From an uncultured Oscillospiraceae bacterium (GTDB lineage Bacteria; Bacillota; Clostridia; Oscillospirales; Oscillospiraceae), in contig CAKTOF010000007.1 of assembly GCA_934589675.1 (NCBI GenBank), positions 81,342 through 145,341 of the forward strand: a stretch of 64,000 bases of DNA, given 5' to 3'. Both the position numbers and the translations under genes were made by a program. Position 1 is the first letter of the stretch; every line of letters starts with the position of its first letter. Below, in pieces: positions 41,525-51,777 of the stretch. The notes under the pieces were generated by a model. The model worked only from the letters and a program-made list of their open reading frames with translations. It made no database searches and was not told where the DNA came from.

Positions 41525-42370
41525 ATGAAAAAGATCGTTGTCATCGGCGGCGGCACCATGGGGCTCGACATCGCGCAGGTCTTTGCGAAGGCAGGCTTTG
41601 ACGTCCTTGTGCGCGACATTTCCGACGCCATCATCCAGGCTTCCGAAGCCCGCCTGAACAAGGCGCTGGGCAAGCTCGAGTCCAAGGGCAAGCTCACGGC
41701 TGAAGGAAAGGCCGAGCTGCTCGGCCGCATCGCCTTTACAACGGAGCTTTCCGGCGCGGCGGACGCCGACCTCGTCATCGAGGCGGCCATCGAGAACCTC
41801 GACATCAAAAAGAGTATTTTCGCCGAGCTGGACGCCATCTGCAAGCCGGAGACGATCCTCGCCTCGAACACGTCGTCCATCTCCATCACGGCCATCGCCT
41901 CTGCGACGAAGCGCGCCGACCGCTTCATCGGCATGCACTTCTTCAACCCCGCCACGGTCATGAAGCTCGTCGAGGTCATCCGCGGCGCGAACACGTCTGA
42001 CGAGACGTATGACACCATCTTTTCTCTCGCGCAGACCATCGGCAAGGAGCCGGTCACCGTCGCCGAGGCGCCGGGCTTCGTCGTCAACAAGCTCCTCATC
42101 CCGATGATCAATGAGGCGTGCGACCTTGTCTATACCGGCGTCGCCACAGCCGAGGACGTCGACAAGGCCATGCAGCTCGGCGCGAATCACCCGATGGGCC
42201 CGCTCCATCTGGGCGACCTCGTCGGCCTCGACGTGTGCCTTGCCATCATGGATACGCTCTATGACGAGACGCATGACAGCAAATACCGCGCCTCGCTTCT
42301 CATGCGCAAGCTCGTCCGCGCCGGCCACCTCGGCCGCAAGACCGGCCGCGGCTTCTTCGACTATACCTGA
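41525..42370 (+). CDS. hbd: 3-hydroxybutyryl-CoA dehydrogenase
   Basis: Reduces acetoacetyl-CoA to 3-hydroxybutyryl-CoA. The product is 281 residues. Rossmann motif GGGTMGLDIAQ (about 8-18), SNTSSISITAIA, MHFFNPATVMKLVE with the catalytic His, and NHPMGPLHLGDLVGLD. GGGGG lies about ten bases before the ATG at 41525. It follows crt by 16 bases. No thiolase gene (thl) is in the window, so acetoacetyl-CoA must come from elsewhere or from the BKACE route plus CoA transfer. Confidence 0.95.
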   Translation: MKKIVVIGGGTMGLDIAQVFAKAGFDVLVRDISDAIIQASEARLNKALGKLESKGKLTAEGKAELLGRIAFTTELSGAADADLVIEAAIENLDIKKSIFAELDAICKPETILASNTSSISITAIASATKRADRFIGMHFFNPATVMKLVEVIRGANTSDETYDTIFSLAQTIGKEPVTVAEAPGFVVNKLLIPMINEACDLVYTGVATAEDVDKAMQLGANHPMGPLHLGDLVGLDVCLAIMDTLYDETHDSKYRASLLMRKLVRAGHLGRKTGRGFFDYT

Positions 42371-42406
42371 TTCTTCATATCTGCATTTATTTGAGGAGGA
42401 TTCACC

Positions 42407-43555
42407 ATGGATTTTAATCTCTCGAAGCAGGAGCAGCTGCTGCTTCAGATGTACCGCTCCTTCGCCGAAAACGAAGTCAAGCCGCTGGCGCAGGAGGTCG
42501 ACGAGGAGGAGCGCTTCCCCGTTGAGACCGTGCAGAAAATGGCCAAAAACGGCATGATGGGCATCTACATGCCGCGCGAATACGGCGGTCAGGGCGCGAC
42601 GTACTTAAGCTATGTCATGGCTATTGAAGAGCTGAGCAAAGTCTGCGGCACGACGGGCGTCGTCCTCTCGGCGCACGCGTCGCTCTGCTGCAGCCCGATC
42701 CTCGACTACGGCACGGAGGAGCAGAAGAGAGCCTACCTGCCGAAGCTCTGCTCCGGCGAGTATCTCGGCGCGTTCGGCCTCACCGAGCCCGGCGCCGGCA
42801 CGGACGCGCAGGGTCAGCAGACCCGCGCCGTGCTCGACGGCGACCACTGGGTCTTGAACGGCTCGAAGATCTTCATCACGAACGCCGGCTACGCCGACGT
42901 GTTCATCATCTTCGCCATCACCGGCATGACGACGGACAAGAAGGGCCGCCCGAGCAAAGAGATCTCCGCGTTCATCGTCGAGCGCACATTCCCCGGCTTC
43001 TCCGTCGGCAAGCACGAGAAGAAGATGGGCATCCGCGGCTCGTCCACGTGCGAGCTCATCATGGAAAACTGCATCGTCCCGAAGGACAATCTCCTCGGCA
43101 AGCAGGGCAAGGGCTTCTCCATCGCCATGAACACGCTCAACGGCGGCCGCATCGGCATCGCCGCGCAGGCGCTCGGCATCGCCGAGGGCGCCATTGAGGA
43201 GACCGTCGCCTATACGAAGGAGCGCCGCCAGTTCGGCAAGACGATCTTCCAGCAGCAGAACACGCAGTTCCAGCTGGCCGACATGCAGACGAAGGCCGAC
43301 GCGGCCAAGTGGCTCGTCTACCACGCCGCCATGACGAAGCAGGAGGGCAAGCCCTACAACGTCGAGGCCGCCAAGGCCAAGCTCTTCGCCGCCGAGGCCG
43401 CCATGGAGATCACAACGAAGGCCGTCCAGCTGTTCGGCGGCTACGGCTACACGCGGGAATATCCGGTCGAGCGCATGATGCGCGACGCGAAGATCACCGA
43501 GATCTACGAGGGCACGAGCGAGGTCCAGCGCATGGTCATCGCCGGCTCGCTGTAA
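42407..43555 (+). CDS. bcd: Butyryl-CoA dehydrogenase
   Basis: FAD-dependent short-chain acyl-CoA dehydrogenase of 382 residues that reduces crotonyl-CoA. With EtfAB it can bifurcate electrons from NADH to ferredoxin. Motifs are FGLTEPGAGTDAQGQQT, the flavin region LNGSKIFITNAGYADVF, and the C-terminal EIYEGTSEVQRMVIAG containing the catalytic Glu. GAGGAGG precedes the ATG. It is followed after 14 bases by etfB, supporting a Bcd-Etf complex. Confidence 0.95.
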   Translation: MDFNLSKQEQLLLQMYRSFAENEVKPLAQEVDEEERFPVETVQKMAKNGMMGIYMPREYGGQGATYLSYVMAIEELSKVCGTTGVVLSAHASLCCSPILDYGTEEQKRAYLPKLCSGEYLGAFGLTEPGAGTDAQGQQTRAVLDGDHWVLNGSKIFITNAGYADVFIIFAITGMTTDKKGRPSKEISAFIVERTFPGFSVGKHEKKMGIRGSSTCELIMENCIVPKDNLLGKQGKGFSIAMNTLNGGRIGIAAQALGIAEGAIEETVAYTKERRQFGKTIFQQQNTQFQLADMQTKADAAKWLVYHAAMTKQEGKPYNVEAAKAKLFAAEAAMEITTKAVQLFGGYGYTREYPVERMMRDAKITEIYEGTSEVQRMVIAGSL

Positions 43556-43569
43556 CGGGAGGAACCAAC

Positions 43570-44364
43570 ATGAAAATCATTGTCTGCATGAAGCAGGTCC
43601 CCGACACCACAGAGGTTCGGCTCGACCCTGTCACCAATACGCTCATCCGCACCGGCATTCCCAGCATCATCAACCCGGACGACAAGGCCGGCATCGAGGC
43701 CGCGCTTGAGATCAAGGAAAAGCTCCCCGGCACGACGGTCACCGTCATCTCCATGGGCCTTCCGAGCGTGGACATCGCGCTGCGCGAGGCGCTGGCCATG
43801 GGCTGCGACGACGCCATCCTCCTCACCGACCGCAAGCTCGGTGGCGCGGACACGTGGGCGACCTCCTCGTCCATCGCCGGCGCGCTCCGGCACCTCGACT
43901 ATGACCTCATCATCTGCGGCCGGCAGGCCATCGACGGCGACACGGCGCAGGTCGGTCCGCAGATTGCCGAGCACCTCGGCATCCCGCAGGTGTCCTACGT
44001 TGAGGAAATTTCCGAGATCACGGAGGATCACCTCGTCGTCCGCCGCCAGTTTGAGGATCGCTACCAGATGATCGAGGTCGCCCTCCCCTGCCTCATTACG
44101 ACGCTCTCTGAGCTCAACAAGCCCCGCTACATGACCGTCGGCGGCTGCTTTGACGCGTACGAAAAAGAGGTGCGCATCATGACCTACGCCGACATTGCCG
44201 ACGTCGTCGACGAGAGCAACATCGGCCTGAAGGGCTCGCCGACGAACGTCGTCAAGTCCATGAGCAAGCAGGGCAAGGGCCAGGGCGAGATCCTGAGCGG
44301 CCTGACCGCCGACGAAGCAGCCGCCGCCATCGTCGAGCGTCTCGCCGCGCGCCATCTCATCTGA
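43570..44364 (+). CDS. etfB: Electron transfer flavoprotein beta subunit
   Basis: Small ETF subunit of 264 residues. It starts MKIIVCMKQVPDTTEVRLDP, typical of bifurcating clostridial EtfB, and has CGRQAIDGDTAQVGPQIAE as the nucleotide-binding signature. In Bcd-Etf complexes this subunit carries the bifurcating flavin and binds NADH. GGGAGGA lies just upstream, and etfA follows after 14 bases. Confidence 0.95.
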   Translation: MKIIVCMKQVPDTTEVRLDPVTNTLIRTGIPSIINPDDKAGIEAALEIKEKLPGTTVTVISMGLPSVDIALREALAMGCDDAILLTDRKLGGADTWATSSSIAGALRHLDYDLIICGRQAIDGDTAQVGPQIAEHLGIPQVSYVEEISEITEDHLVVRRQFEDRYQMIEVALPCLITTLSELNKPRYMTVGGCFDAYEKEVRIMTYADIADVVDESNIGLKGSPTNVVKSMSKQGKGQGEILSGLTADEAAAAIVERLAARHLI

Positions 44365-44378
44365 GGGAGGATACGAAC

Positions 44379-45398
44379 ATGAGCAAGAACGTATTTGTTT
44401 TCTGCGAGCAGCGCGACGGGCAGATCCAGAAGGTCACGCTCGAGCTGCTCGGCAAGGCCCGTGAGCTGGCCGATGCGCTCGGCCAGGAGGTCGTGGCCGT
44501 CCTGCCCGGCTATGAGATCGAGGGCAAAGCAAGCGACCTCATCGCGCACGGCGCCGACGAGGTCGTCGTCGCGGACGACCCCATTCTGGCCGAATATTCC
44601 ACCGAGCCGTATGCGCAGGTCATGTGCGCCGCCATCTCGCAGATGGATCCGGACATCGTGCTCTACGGCGCGACGAGCATCGGCCGTGACCTCGCTCCGC
44701 GCGTTTCCGCGCGCGTGCACACCGGCCTGACGGCCGACTGCACCGGTCTTGAGATCGACGACGTCAAAAAAGACGGCAAGGACTTCCCGAACCAGCTCAA
44801 GATGACGCGTCCGGCCTTCGGCGGCAACATCATGGCCACGATCGTCTGCACGGATCACCGCCCGCAGATGGCCACCGTCCGCCCCGGCGTCATGCAGGCG
44901 CTCGAGCGCGACGACACGCGCACCGGCCGCGTCACAAAGCTGAGCGTCAAGCTGACGAACAACGTCAAGATCCTCGAGACCGTCAAATCCACGCGCAAAT
45001 CGTCTGACATCACCGAGGCGAAGATCCTCGTCTCCGGCGGCCGCGGCCTCGGCTCTGCGGATAAATTCGCCTCGCTCCGCGCGCTCGCCGACGCGCTCGG
45101 CGGCGACGTCTCGGCCTCCCGCGCCTGCGTGGACGCCGGCTGGATTGAAAAAGACCGTCAGGTCGGCCAGACGGGCAAGACCGTCCGCCCGGACGTGTAC
45201 GTCGCCTGCGGCATCTCCGGCGCCATCCAGCACGTAGCCGGCATGGAGGGCTCGGACTACATCATCGCCATCAACAAGAGCGCTGACGCGCCCATTTTTG
45301 AGACGGCCGACCTCGGCATCGTCGGCGACGTCAACGCCGTCGTCCCGAAGCTGACCGACGCCATCAGTAAGTACAAGGCGGCGAAGGATAACCTCTGA
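44379..45398 (+). CDS. etfA: Electron transfer flavoprotein alpha subunit
   Basis: Large ETF subunit of 339 residues. The N-domain is alpha/beta, and the C-terminal FAD-binding domain carries [40 protein letters not shown] and [20 protein letters not shown]. It completes the Bcd-EtfAB complex. The operon ends 22 bases later in a strong terminator. No ferredoxin-like extension is present. Confidence 0.95.
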   Translation: MSKNVFVFCEQRDGQIQKVTLELLGKARELADALGQEVVAVLPGYEIEGKASDLIAHGADEVVVADDPILAEYSTEPYAQVMCAAISQMDPDIVLYGATSIGRDLAPRVSARVHTGLTADCTGLEIDDVKKDGKDFPNQLKMTRPAFGGNIMATIVCTDHRPQMATVRPGVMQALERDDTRTGRVTKLSVKLTNNVKILETVKSTRKSSDITEAKILVSGGRGLGSADKFASLRALADALGGDVSASRACVDAGWIEKDRQVGQTGKTVRPDVYVACGISGAIQHVAGMEGSDYIIAINKSADAPIFETADLGIVGDVNAVVPKLTDAISKYKAAKDNL

Positions 45399-45420
45399 TT
45401 TTCCGCCCTGTCAATAAGCA

Positions 45421-45460
45421 ATCGCCCCGCGGCCAAACCCGGCCGCGGGGCGATTTTTTG
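45421..45460 (+). terminator. Terminator of the crt-etfA operon
   Basis: ATCGCCCCGCGGCC-6-GGCCGCGGGGCGAT followed by a run of T residues. Confidence 0.93.
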
Positions 45461-45486
45461 TGCGCAGATGGACATATGCCACAGGA

Positions 45487-45506
45487 CGGGATGACCTCAT
45501 CCCGCC
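45487..45506. repeat. Short palindromic repeat, family 2 copy 3
   Basis: CGGGATGACCTCATCCCGCC, the same core as at 6099-6122 and 21419-21437. Confidence 0.6.
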
Positions 45507-45534
45507 GGAAAACGCAGCGGCAGATTCCCGCCGC

Positions 45535-45572
45535 GCCCTGTAGGGGCAGATCTGATCCGCCCCTACAGGGCG
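45535..45572. repeat. Palindromic intergenic element
   Basis: GCCCTGTAGGGGC and GCCCCTACAGGGC are inverted arms around an AGATCTGATCC-type centre. It sits between two convergent operons and has no coding potential. Confidence 0.6.
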
Positions 45573-45623
45573 CTCCGCCAACGGCGCGCATTGCACGAGA
45601 TCCCCTCATTCTGCCCCCACGTA

Positions 45624-45664
45624 CAAAAAGCCGCCGCCCTCCATTCTGGAGGGCGGCGGTCTTT
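45624..45664 (-). terminator. Terminator of the peptide ABC importer operon
   Basis: On the minus strand GACCGCCGCCCTCC-agaat-GGAGGGCGGCGGC followed by five T residues, about 30 bases past the binding-protein stop. Confidence 0.9.
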
Positions 45665-45692
45665 GCATGATTTCAGATACACGGCAGGCTTT

Positions 45693-47411
45693 TTACGCCT
45701 CGACCGGGTGCATGAACTGCAGATGATCGTTGCCGTTCTGGCCGATGACAAAGCCGGTGATGTCGTTGGCAGTCAGGATGTAGTTGACGCCGTTGCAGAT
45801 GCCGATGGTGTAGTGCTCGTCAAACACCTTCTGGGCAATGCGGGTGTAGGCGTCCTTGATCTCCGCCTCGTCGATGGAGGAGTAGATGATGTCGCACAGG
45901 TCCATGATCTCCTGATCCTGAACGCCGCAGCCGCCGCCGCAGCTGGCGTAGCTGATGCGGCCGTCCCATGCCTGAACAGCCTGACCGACGTCGATGAAGC
46001 GGCCGGACTGGGTCATAAAGACCTGGCTCTCGCCGGCGTAGATGATGTTGAAGTAGTCAGAAAGCTCCGGAGAGTTGATCTCCATGTTGATGCCGACCTC
46101 GAGGAACTGCGCCTGGAGGTACTCGGCGACCTGCTTGAGCGCATCGTCCGGCTCGAGGGTCAGCGTGAAGGAGAAGCCGTCCGGGCAGCCGGCGGCCGCG
46201 AGGTATTCCTTGGCCTTGTCGACGTCAACGGCGCGGTCCGGATCGAGACCCGGGACGTACCAGCTGGCGGTCGTGGCGCAGAAGATGTCCGTCGTCTCGG
46301 AGTAGCCGCCGTACATGATCTGGGCGCAGACGACCGGGTCGATGAGCTCATAGATGGCGGAGCGGAGGTTCACGTCGTTGAAGAGCATACCCTCGGCGCA
46401 GTTGAACGCAAGGCCGACGCAGCGGCTGCTCTCCTTGCCGACGACGGTCAGCTCGGTGCTGCCGACGAAGCCGGCGCAGTCAGCGTAGCCGAGGCCGAGC
46501 GCCATGTCGACGTTGCCGGACTGGACGGCCATAACGCGGGAGGCGCTGTCAGAGATCCAAGAGATCTTGATGTACTGGTAGTAACCGCCGGCGGACTCGA
46601 GGTCCTTGCCCCAGTAGTTCTCATTGCGCTCGAGCAGGACGTACTGGCCGGGGACCCACTCTTTGAAGTTATAGCGGCCGTAGTTGCACTGCGGGTTGAG
46701 CGAAGCGGCCTGCAGGCCGCCGAGCGCCTCGACGTCGGCCTTGGAGACGATGTAGGTCTCGGTGAAGGCGCGGAAGATGTCCGGGTTGGACTTCGACAGG
46801 CCGACGACGATGGTGTACTTGTCCTCGACCGAGCTTTCGGCCGCGCTGAAGTACGTGGTGAAGTTCGCCGCGCCGCCGTTCTCCTCGCCGACCTGAAGGT
46901 TCCACAGAACGTCGTCCGCGGTCAGCTCGTTGCCGCCGTAGGACATGACGCCCTCGCGGAGCTTGATGCGGATGTGGAGGTTGTCGACCCACTCATAGCT
47001 CTCGGCGAGCATCGGGACGATCTCGCTGTTCTGGTCGTACTCAAACAGCGCGCTGTGGACAAGGCGGACGATGTTGAAGTCCGGCTTCGTCATGACGTTG
47101 TACTCGTAGACGAGGCAGACCGGCTCGGCGTTCATGGCGACGTTGAGCGTCGTGTCATACGTCCAGATCGAGCTGTCCATCTTCTCCCATGTCTCACCGG
47201 TCTGGGCAAAGACCTGGTCGGCCGCGGGCTTGTCGGACTCGCCGGCGTCGGTCTTGCCGGAGTCGGCTGCGCCGGTGTCGCCGCCGGTGGTGCCGTTCGC
47301 CGCGCCCTTGTCGCTCGTCGCGCCGTCATCCTTGCTGCCGCAGGATGCGACGGACAGAACCATAAGCAGCGCAAGAAGCAGACAGAATACTTTTTTCATT
47401 TTCGTTTTCAT
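45693..47411 (-). CDS. Peptide-type ABC importer substrate-binding lipoprotein
   Basis: Extracellular solute-binding protein family 5, 572 residues. A lipoprotein signal peptide ends at the lipobox VASC, followed by a Gly/Ser/Asp-rich linker (about residues 22-60). The SBP_bac_5 fold includes WNLQVGEENGGAANF and ending motifs such as RIAQKVFDEHYTIGICNGVNY. It should capture the ligand for the four upstream subunits. The start at 47411 has AGAGGGA upstream. It is the last gene of the operon, 126 bases after the second ATPase gene. Ligand unknown: peptides or N-modified amino acids fit the neighbouring catabolic genes. Confidence 0.9.
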   Translation of the reverse strand: MKTKMKKVFCLLLALLMVLSVASCGSKDDGATSDKGAANGTTGGDTGAADSGKTDAGESDKPAADQVFAQTGETWEKMDSSIWTYDTTLNVAMNAEPVCLVYEYNVMTKPDFNIVRLVHSALFEYDQNSEIVPMLAESYEWVDNLHIRIKLREGVMSYGGNELTADDVLWNLQVGEENGGAANFTTYFSAAESSVEDKYTIVVGLSKSNPDIFRAFTETYIVSKADVEALGGLQAASLNPQCNYGRYNFKEWVPGQYVLLERNENYWGKDLESAGGYYQYIKISWISDSASRVMAVQSGNVDMALGLGYADCAGFVGSTELTVVGKESSRCVGLAFNCAEGMLFNDVNLRSAIYELIDPVVCAQIMYGGYSETTDIFCATTASWYVPGLDPDRAVDVDKAKEYLAAAGCPDGFSFTLTLEPDDALKQVAEYLQAQFLEVGINMEINSPELSDYFNIIYAGESQVFMTQSGRFIDVGQAVQAWDGRISYASCGGGCGVQDQEIMDLCDIIYSSIDEAEIKDAYTRIAQKVFDEHYTIGICNGVNYILTANDITGFVIGQNGNDHLQFMHPVEA

Positions 47412-47537
47412 GGATGTTTCCCTCTTTTCATTCATGTTGGTTGGCGGACTTGCTTGCAGGGGCAATGTTGCAGCCGGGCACTCCACCTCCTTTGATGGTT
47501 GGTCGGCCCGCATTGCGGGCTATGCGGTCGGGGCGGC

Positions 47538-48491
47538 TTACGCCTCGGCTTTGACAAGATGACAGGCAACAAGATGTCCGGGCCGCACCTCGCGCAGCTC
47601 CGGCTCGCGGGCGAGGCACTCCTCGCAGACGTGCGGGCAGCGGTCGGCAAAGCGGCACTGCGGCTTCGGGTCGATGGGGCTCGTGAGCTCGCCCTTCATG
47701 AGCGCGACCGAGCGATCTTTTTTCAGCTTCGGCTCGAGAACGGCGCCGAGCAGCGCCTGCGAATACGGATGGAGCGTGTTGTTGAACAGCTCGTCCGACT
47801 TGCACTTTTCCACGACGCGGCCGAGGTACATCACGCAGATCTCGTCGGAGATGTAGCGGACGACCGACAGGTCGTGCGTGATGAACATATATGTGAGCTT
47901 TTTCTCCTGCTGCAGGTCCTCAAGCAGGTTGATGACCTGCGCCTGAATGGACACGTCGAGCGCGGAGACCGGCTCGTCACAGACGATGAACTCCGGACCC
48001 AGCGCGAGCGCGCGGGCGATGCCGACTCTCTGGCGGCGGCCGCCGTCAAGCTCGTGCGGGAACGAGTGCGCGTAGCGCCGCGCAATGCCGACGGTGTCCA
48101 TCAGCTCGTTGACGCGCTTTTCACGCTCTTCCTTGCTGCTGTAGATCTTATGGATGATGAGCGGCTCTTCGATGAGCTGCGTGATGGAAAGGCGCGGATC
48201 GAGCGAGGAATACGGATCCTGAAAGATCATCTGCAGCTTCGTGCGCATCTTCTTCATCTCGCGGCGGGAACACTTGGTGATGTCCTGCCCGCGGTAGAGG
48301 ATCTCGCCGGACGTCGGGTTTTCCATGCGCAGCAGCGTGCGGCCGAGCGTCGACTTGCCGCAGCCGGACTCGCCGACGACGCCGAGCGTCGTCTGCTCCT
48401 CGATCTCAAACGAGACGTCATCGACCGCGTGGAGCGTGCCCTTGGCCACGTCAAAGTACTTTTTCAGGTGGTTGACTTCAATGAGTGCCAT
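47538..48491 (-). CDS. oppF: Oligopeptide ABC importer ATP-binding protein (OppF type)
   Basis: ATPase subunit of 317 residues. Walker [10 protein letters not shown] is near residues 40-48. The signature reads [15 protein letters not shown], with Asp in place of the usual Ser. Walker B is [12 protein letters not shown]. The C-terminal OppF extension has the Cys pattern [14 protein letters not shown], probably an iron-sulfur site. It pairs with the adjacent OppD-type ATPase three bases upstream. Opp versus Dpp specificity cannot be told. Confidence 0.92.
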   Translation of the reverse strand: MALIEVNHLKKYFDVAKGTLHAVDDVSFEIEEQTTLGVVGESGCGKSTLGRTLLRMENPTSGEILYRGQDITKCSRREMKKMRTKLQMIFQDPYSSLDPRLSITQLIEEPLIIHKIYSSKEEREKRVNELMDTVGIARRYAHSFPHELDGGRRQRVGIARALALGPEFIVCDEPVSALDVSIQAQVINLLEDLQQEKKLTYMFITHDLSVVRYISDEICVMYLGRVVEKCKSDELFNNTLHPYSQALLGAVLEPKLKKDRSVALMKGELTSPIDPKPQCRFADRCPHVCEECLAREPELREVRPGHLVACHLVKAEA

Positions 48492-48494
48492 GGC

Positions 48495-49505
48495 TCAGAC
48501 TCCTTTCTTCGCGGGGCTTCCGACGCGGAAGCACTTGACGAAGTGTCCCGGCGCGACCTCGGTGAGCTCCGGATCGCCCGCGCGGCATTCGTCCGTCGCG
48601 TGCGGACAGCGCTCAGCAAACGTGCAGCAGTCCGGCAGATCCATAGGATCGGCCATGACGCCCGGGATGGGCTTGAGGCGGCCGCCGACGCCGACGCTCG
48701 GCAGGGACTCGAACAGGCCGATGGTGTACGGGTGCTGCGGATTTTCAAAGAAGTCCTCAACGGAGCCGGACTCGACGATCTCGCCGGCGTACATAACGGC
48801 GCACTTGTCGCACATCTCCGCCACGACGCCGAAGTCGTGCGTGATGACGAGCATGCTCGTGCCGCTGCTCTCCTGCAGCTGCTTCATGAGCGCAAGGACC
48901 TGCGCCTGGATCGTGACGTCCAGCGCCGTCGTCGGCTCGTCGGCGATGATAAGCTCGGGGCAGCACGAGAGCGCCATGGCGATGACGACGCGCTGCTTCA
49001 TGCCGCCGGAGAACTGGTGCGGATAGTCGTTGAAGCGCTCGGCCGGGATGCCGACCATTTCAAGCATCCTGCCCGCCTCGCCCTCAATGTTCTTCTTGCT
49101 CTTGTCCGGCTCATGGAGCGCGATGCATTCGGCGATCTGCTTGCCGACCTTCTGCACCGGGTTGAGCGCGGTCATGGGATCCTGAAAGATCATGCTGATG
49201 CGCTTGCCGCGGATCTTGCGCATCTGCTCATTTGTCTTTTTGAGGAGATCCTCGCCCTCGAGCAGGATCTCGCCGGAGACGATGCGGCTCGGCGGGAACG
49301 GCAGCAGTCCCATGATGGTCAGCGCGACGCTTGTCTTTCCGGCGCCCGTCTCGCCGACGAGGCCGTAGACCTCGCCGTGGCGCAGCTCCATGTCGATGCC
49401 GTTGACGGCCTCGACGACGCCGTCGTTCGTCTCATAGTGAACGCGGAGGTTTTTGATCTCGAGAAACGGCTTGCCCGCCTCGGCCTTCAGGTTCTGGTTT
49501 TCCAT
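48495..49505 (-). CDS. oppD: Oligopeptide ABC importer ATP-binding protein (OppD type)
   Basis: ATPase subunit of 336 residues. Walker [10 protein letters not shown] is near residues 52-60, the signature [15 protein letters not shown] near 160, and Walker [13 protein letters not shown]. The C-terminal extension has [15 protein letters not shown], similar to its partner. It starts 12 bases after the oppC-type gene. The two ATPases presumably form a heterodimer under the two permeases. Confidence 0.92.
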   Translation of the reverse strand: MENQNLKAEAGKPFLEIKNLRVHYETNDGVVEAVNGIDMELRHGEVYGLVGETGAGKTSVALTIMGLLPFPPSRIVSGEILLEGEDLLKKTNEQMRKIRGKRISMIFQDPMTALNPVQKVGKQIAECIALHEPDKSKKNIEGEAGRMLEMVGIPAERFNDYPHQFSGGMKQRVVIAMALSCCPELIIADEPTTALDVTIQAQVLALMKQLQESSGTSMLVITHDFGVVAEMCDKCAVMYAGEIVESGSVEDFFENPQHPYTIGLFESLPSVGVGGRLKPIPGVMADPMDLPDCCTFAERCPHATDECRAGDPELTEVAPGHFVKCFRVGSPAKKGV

Positions 49506-49517
49506 GTTGCTCCTCCC

Positions 49518-50426
49518 TTACTTCAGACGCGGATCAAGCGCGTCGCGCACACCGTCGGCGAACAGGTTGAAGGCAAAGACCGTGATCATGATCATCAGGC
49601 CGGGGAACACGACCATGTGCGGATAGGTCTGCAAATACGTCTTTCCGGTCGAAAGCATGGCGCCCCATTCCGGCGTCGGCGGCGTGATGCCGAGGCCGAT
49701 GTAGCTCAGCGACGAGATGAACATGATGTTGCCGGAGATGATCTGCACGCAGACGATGAGCACGAAGCCCACGCAGTTCGGGATGATGTGGCGGAACATG
49801 AGGCGCAGGTTGCCCGCGCCGAGCGAGCGGGACGCGTCGATGTACTCATTGCTGCGCACCGTCAGAACGGCCGAGCGCACTGTCTTTGCAAACTGCGGCA
49901 CGCACGACATGCCGACAGCGATGAGCAGCGGCGCCGTACCTGTGCCGAGCGCGGCGATGACGATGATGGCCATCATCATCGACGGGATGGCCTGCAGAAC
50001 GTCCATGACGCGCATGAGAAACAGGTCGACTGCGCCGGCGAAGTACGCCGCGATCAGGCCGAACACGCCGCCGACAAAGACGGAGACGACGGCGCTGATG
50101 ATGCCGATCGGGATGGACACGCGCGTGGCGTAGATGCAGCGGCTGAAGATGTCGCGGCCGAGGTGGTCCGTGCCGAACCAGTGCTTGGCCGTCGGAGTCT
50201 GGTTCATGGCCATGACGTCCGTGGACGTGTAGCTGTACGGCATGATGGCCGGCGCCGCGATGGCGACGAGCAGCAGCAGGATGATGATGACCATGCCGAG
50301 CACGGCCGTGCGGTTGCGGCGCAGGCGGCGCCACGCGTCCGCCCAGAACGAATATTTTGGCTCCTTTTTCCGTTTTGCCTTCTTCGCCTCAAAGGCGAGG
50401 ATCGTATCGGTTGCGTATTTTGCCAT
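49518..50426 (-). CDS. oppC: Oligopeptide ABC importer permease (OppC type)
   Basis: Permease of 302 residues with a cytoplasmic N-terminus, about six membrane segments and the inner-membrane-component motif EYIDASRSLGAGNLRLMFRHIIPN (the EAA loop). The region HWFGTDHLGRDIFSRCIYATRVS is the OppC/DppC hallmark. It follows the oppB-type gene by 19 bases. Confidence 0.93.
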   Translation of the reverse strand: MAKYATDTILAFEAKKAKRKKEPKYSFWADAWRRLRRNRTAVLGMVIIILLLLVAIAAPAIMPYSYTSTDVMAMNQTPTAKHWFGTDHLGRDIFSRCIYATRVSIPIGIISAVVSVFVGGVFGLIAAYFAGAVDLFLMRVMDVLQAIPSMMMAIIVIAALGTGTAPLLIAVGMSCVPQFAKTVRSAVLTVRSNEYIDASRSLGAGNLRLMFRHIIPNCVGFVLIVCVQIISGNIMFISSLSYIGLGITPPTPEWGAMLSTGKTYLQTYPHMVVFPGLMIMITVFAFNLFADGVRDALDPRLK

Positions 50427-50445
50427 TTCTGATTCCCCTCCCCAC

Positions 50446-51411
50446 TCAGGCCGCCGCGCTCTTGCGCTTGCGCTTTTTCACAACGGCGAACGTCGTCTTC
50501 AAGCGCGGATCAATGACGATATAGATGAGATCCATGAGCAGGTTGACGACCGAGAACGTGAACGACAGCAGGATCGTCGCGCCGAGCACGGACGGATAAT
50601 TGCGGTTGTTGATGGCCGTCACGGCGTACTGGCCGATGCCGGGGATGGAGAAAATATTCTCAATGATGAGCGCGCCGCCGAGCTGCGAGCTGAGCGAGAC
50701 GCCGATGGCGTTGACGACCGGGATGAGCGAGTTGCGCAGCGCGTGATTGATGATGATCTTGCGCTCGGACTGGCCCTTGGCGCGGGCGGTGCGGACATAG
50801 TCCTGACGGATGGTCTCCAGCATACTTGAGCGCGTGTTGCGGATGACGCTGCCCATCGTCTGCACCGCGACGACCGCCATCGGCAGCACCCAGCCCTGCC
50901 ACGATTCAATGCCGGCCGACGGCAGAATGCCGAGCTTGACGGCAAAGACAAGGATGAGCATGAGCGACAGCCAGAAGTTCGGCACGCTCGACAGGAACAC
51001 GCTCACGGCGAGAATGACGTTGTCAACGACCGTGTACTGCTTCACCGCCGACAAAACGCCGAGCGGGATGCCGAGCAGCACGCCGATGGCGACCGATCCG
51101 AAGGCCAGCCGCAGCGTATACGGGAACCGGACGAGGATCTCGTCCATAACCGGCTGACGGGTCAGATACGAGGTTCCCAGGCTGCCGGTCGTGATGAGTT
51201 TCCAGCAGTATCGGAAAAACTGCACGATGATCGGATCATTGAGCCCCAGCTCGTCGCGGAGCTCCTCGATCGCTTCCTCGGTCGCGTTGTTGCCGAGGAT
51301 GATGGAGGCTGCGTCGCCGCTGGAGATTCCCTGAAACGCATAGACCAGCGCGATGACGCCGAACATGACAACGACCAGCAGGAGCAGTCGGCGGATGATG
51401 TATCTGCCCAT
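50446..51411 (-). CDS. oppB: Oligopeptide ABC importer permease (OppB type)
   Basis: Permease of 321 residues starting MGRYIIRRLLLLVVVMFGV, the typical OppB/DppB start, with RNTRSSMLETIRQDYVRTARAKGQSERKI as the EAA loop and a C-terminal YIVIDPRLK. The start at 51411 has AAGGAG upstream. An in-frame extension to 51552 would add 47 residues without a ribosome site. It is the first gene of the importer operon, behind a near-consensus promoter. Confidence 0.93.
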   Translation of the reverse strand: MGRYIIRRLLLLVVVMFGVIALVYAFQGISSGDAASIILGNNATEEAIEELRDELGLNDPIIVQFFRYCWKLITTGSLGTSYLTRQPVMDEILVRFPYTLRLAFGSVAIGVLLGIPLGVLSAVKQYTVVDNVILAVSVFLSSVPNFWLSLMLILVFAVKLGILPSAGIESWQGWVLPMAVVAVQTMGSVIRNTRSSMLETIRQDYVRTARAKGQSERKIIINHALRNSLIPVVNAIGVSLSSQLGGALIIENIFSIPGIGQYAVTAINNRNYPSVLGATILLSFTFSVVNLLMDLIYIVIDPRLKTTFAVVKKRKRKSAAA

Positions 51412-51537
51412 CTTTCTATCTCTCCTTTTTTCTGAAAGCACGGGAAAAACGTCGGCGGTCTGCGTCTGTGCGGCGCAGTCGTTACTGCTGGGGTTTCGAT
51501 TATTGAAACTCTCTTTCATCATTTCCCGTTTGTCCCA

Positions 51538-51566
51538 AGTATAAAATACCATTTCAATTCTGTCAA
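51538..51566 (-). promoter_or_regulatory. Promoter of the peptide importer operon
   Basis: On the minus strand TTGACA, a 17-base spacer and TATACT. It is divergent from 51749-51777. Confidence 0.8.
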
Positions 51567-51748
51567 CACGAATTTGCAGTCAGGAATAGATTTTCTTGCA
51601 GCCCAGCAGGGATGCAATCTCCTTTTTCTGGTCATTTTCGACAGATATTTCCCATTTTTTATTAAATTTATACAGTACAGCTCTAGCTCAACTGTGCATT
51701 CTGCACGATTCATGTAAAAATAGTGGCAAATTCTCCGTGCAAAGGCTC

Positions 51749-51777
51749 TTGACTTCTGTCTGAAGATGCGTTAAAAT
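51749..51777 (+). promoter_or_regulatory. Promoter of the amidohydrolase-aminotransferase operon
   Basis: TTGACT, a 17-base spacer and TAAAAT. About 240 bases of leader follow before the first gene. Confidence 0.75.

Noticed and set aside
47499..50432. Open frame of 977 codons opposite the peptide importer genes
   Set aside because: It spans three well-identified importer genes in antisense. The absence of stops follows from their biased third codon positions.
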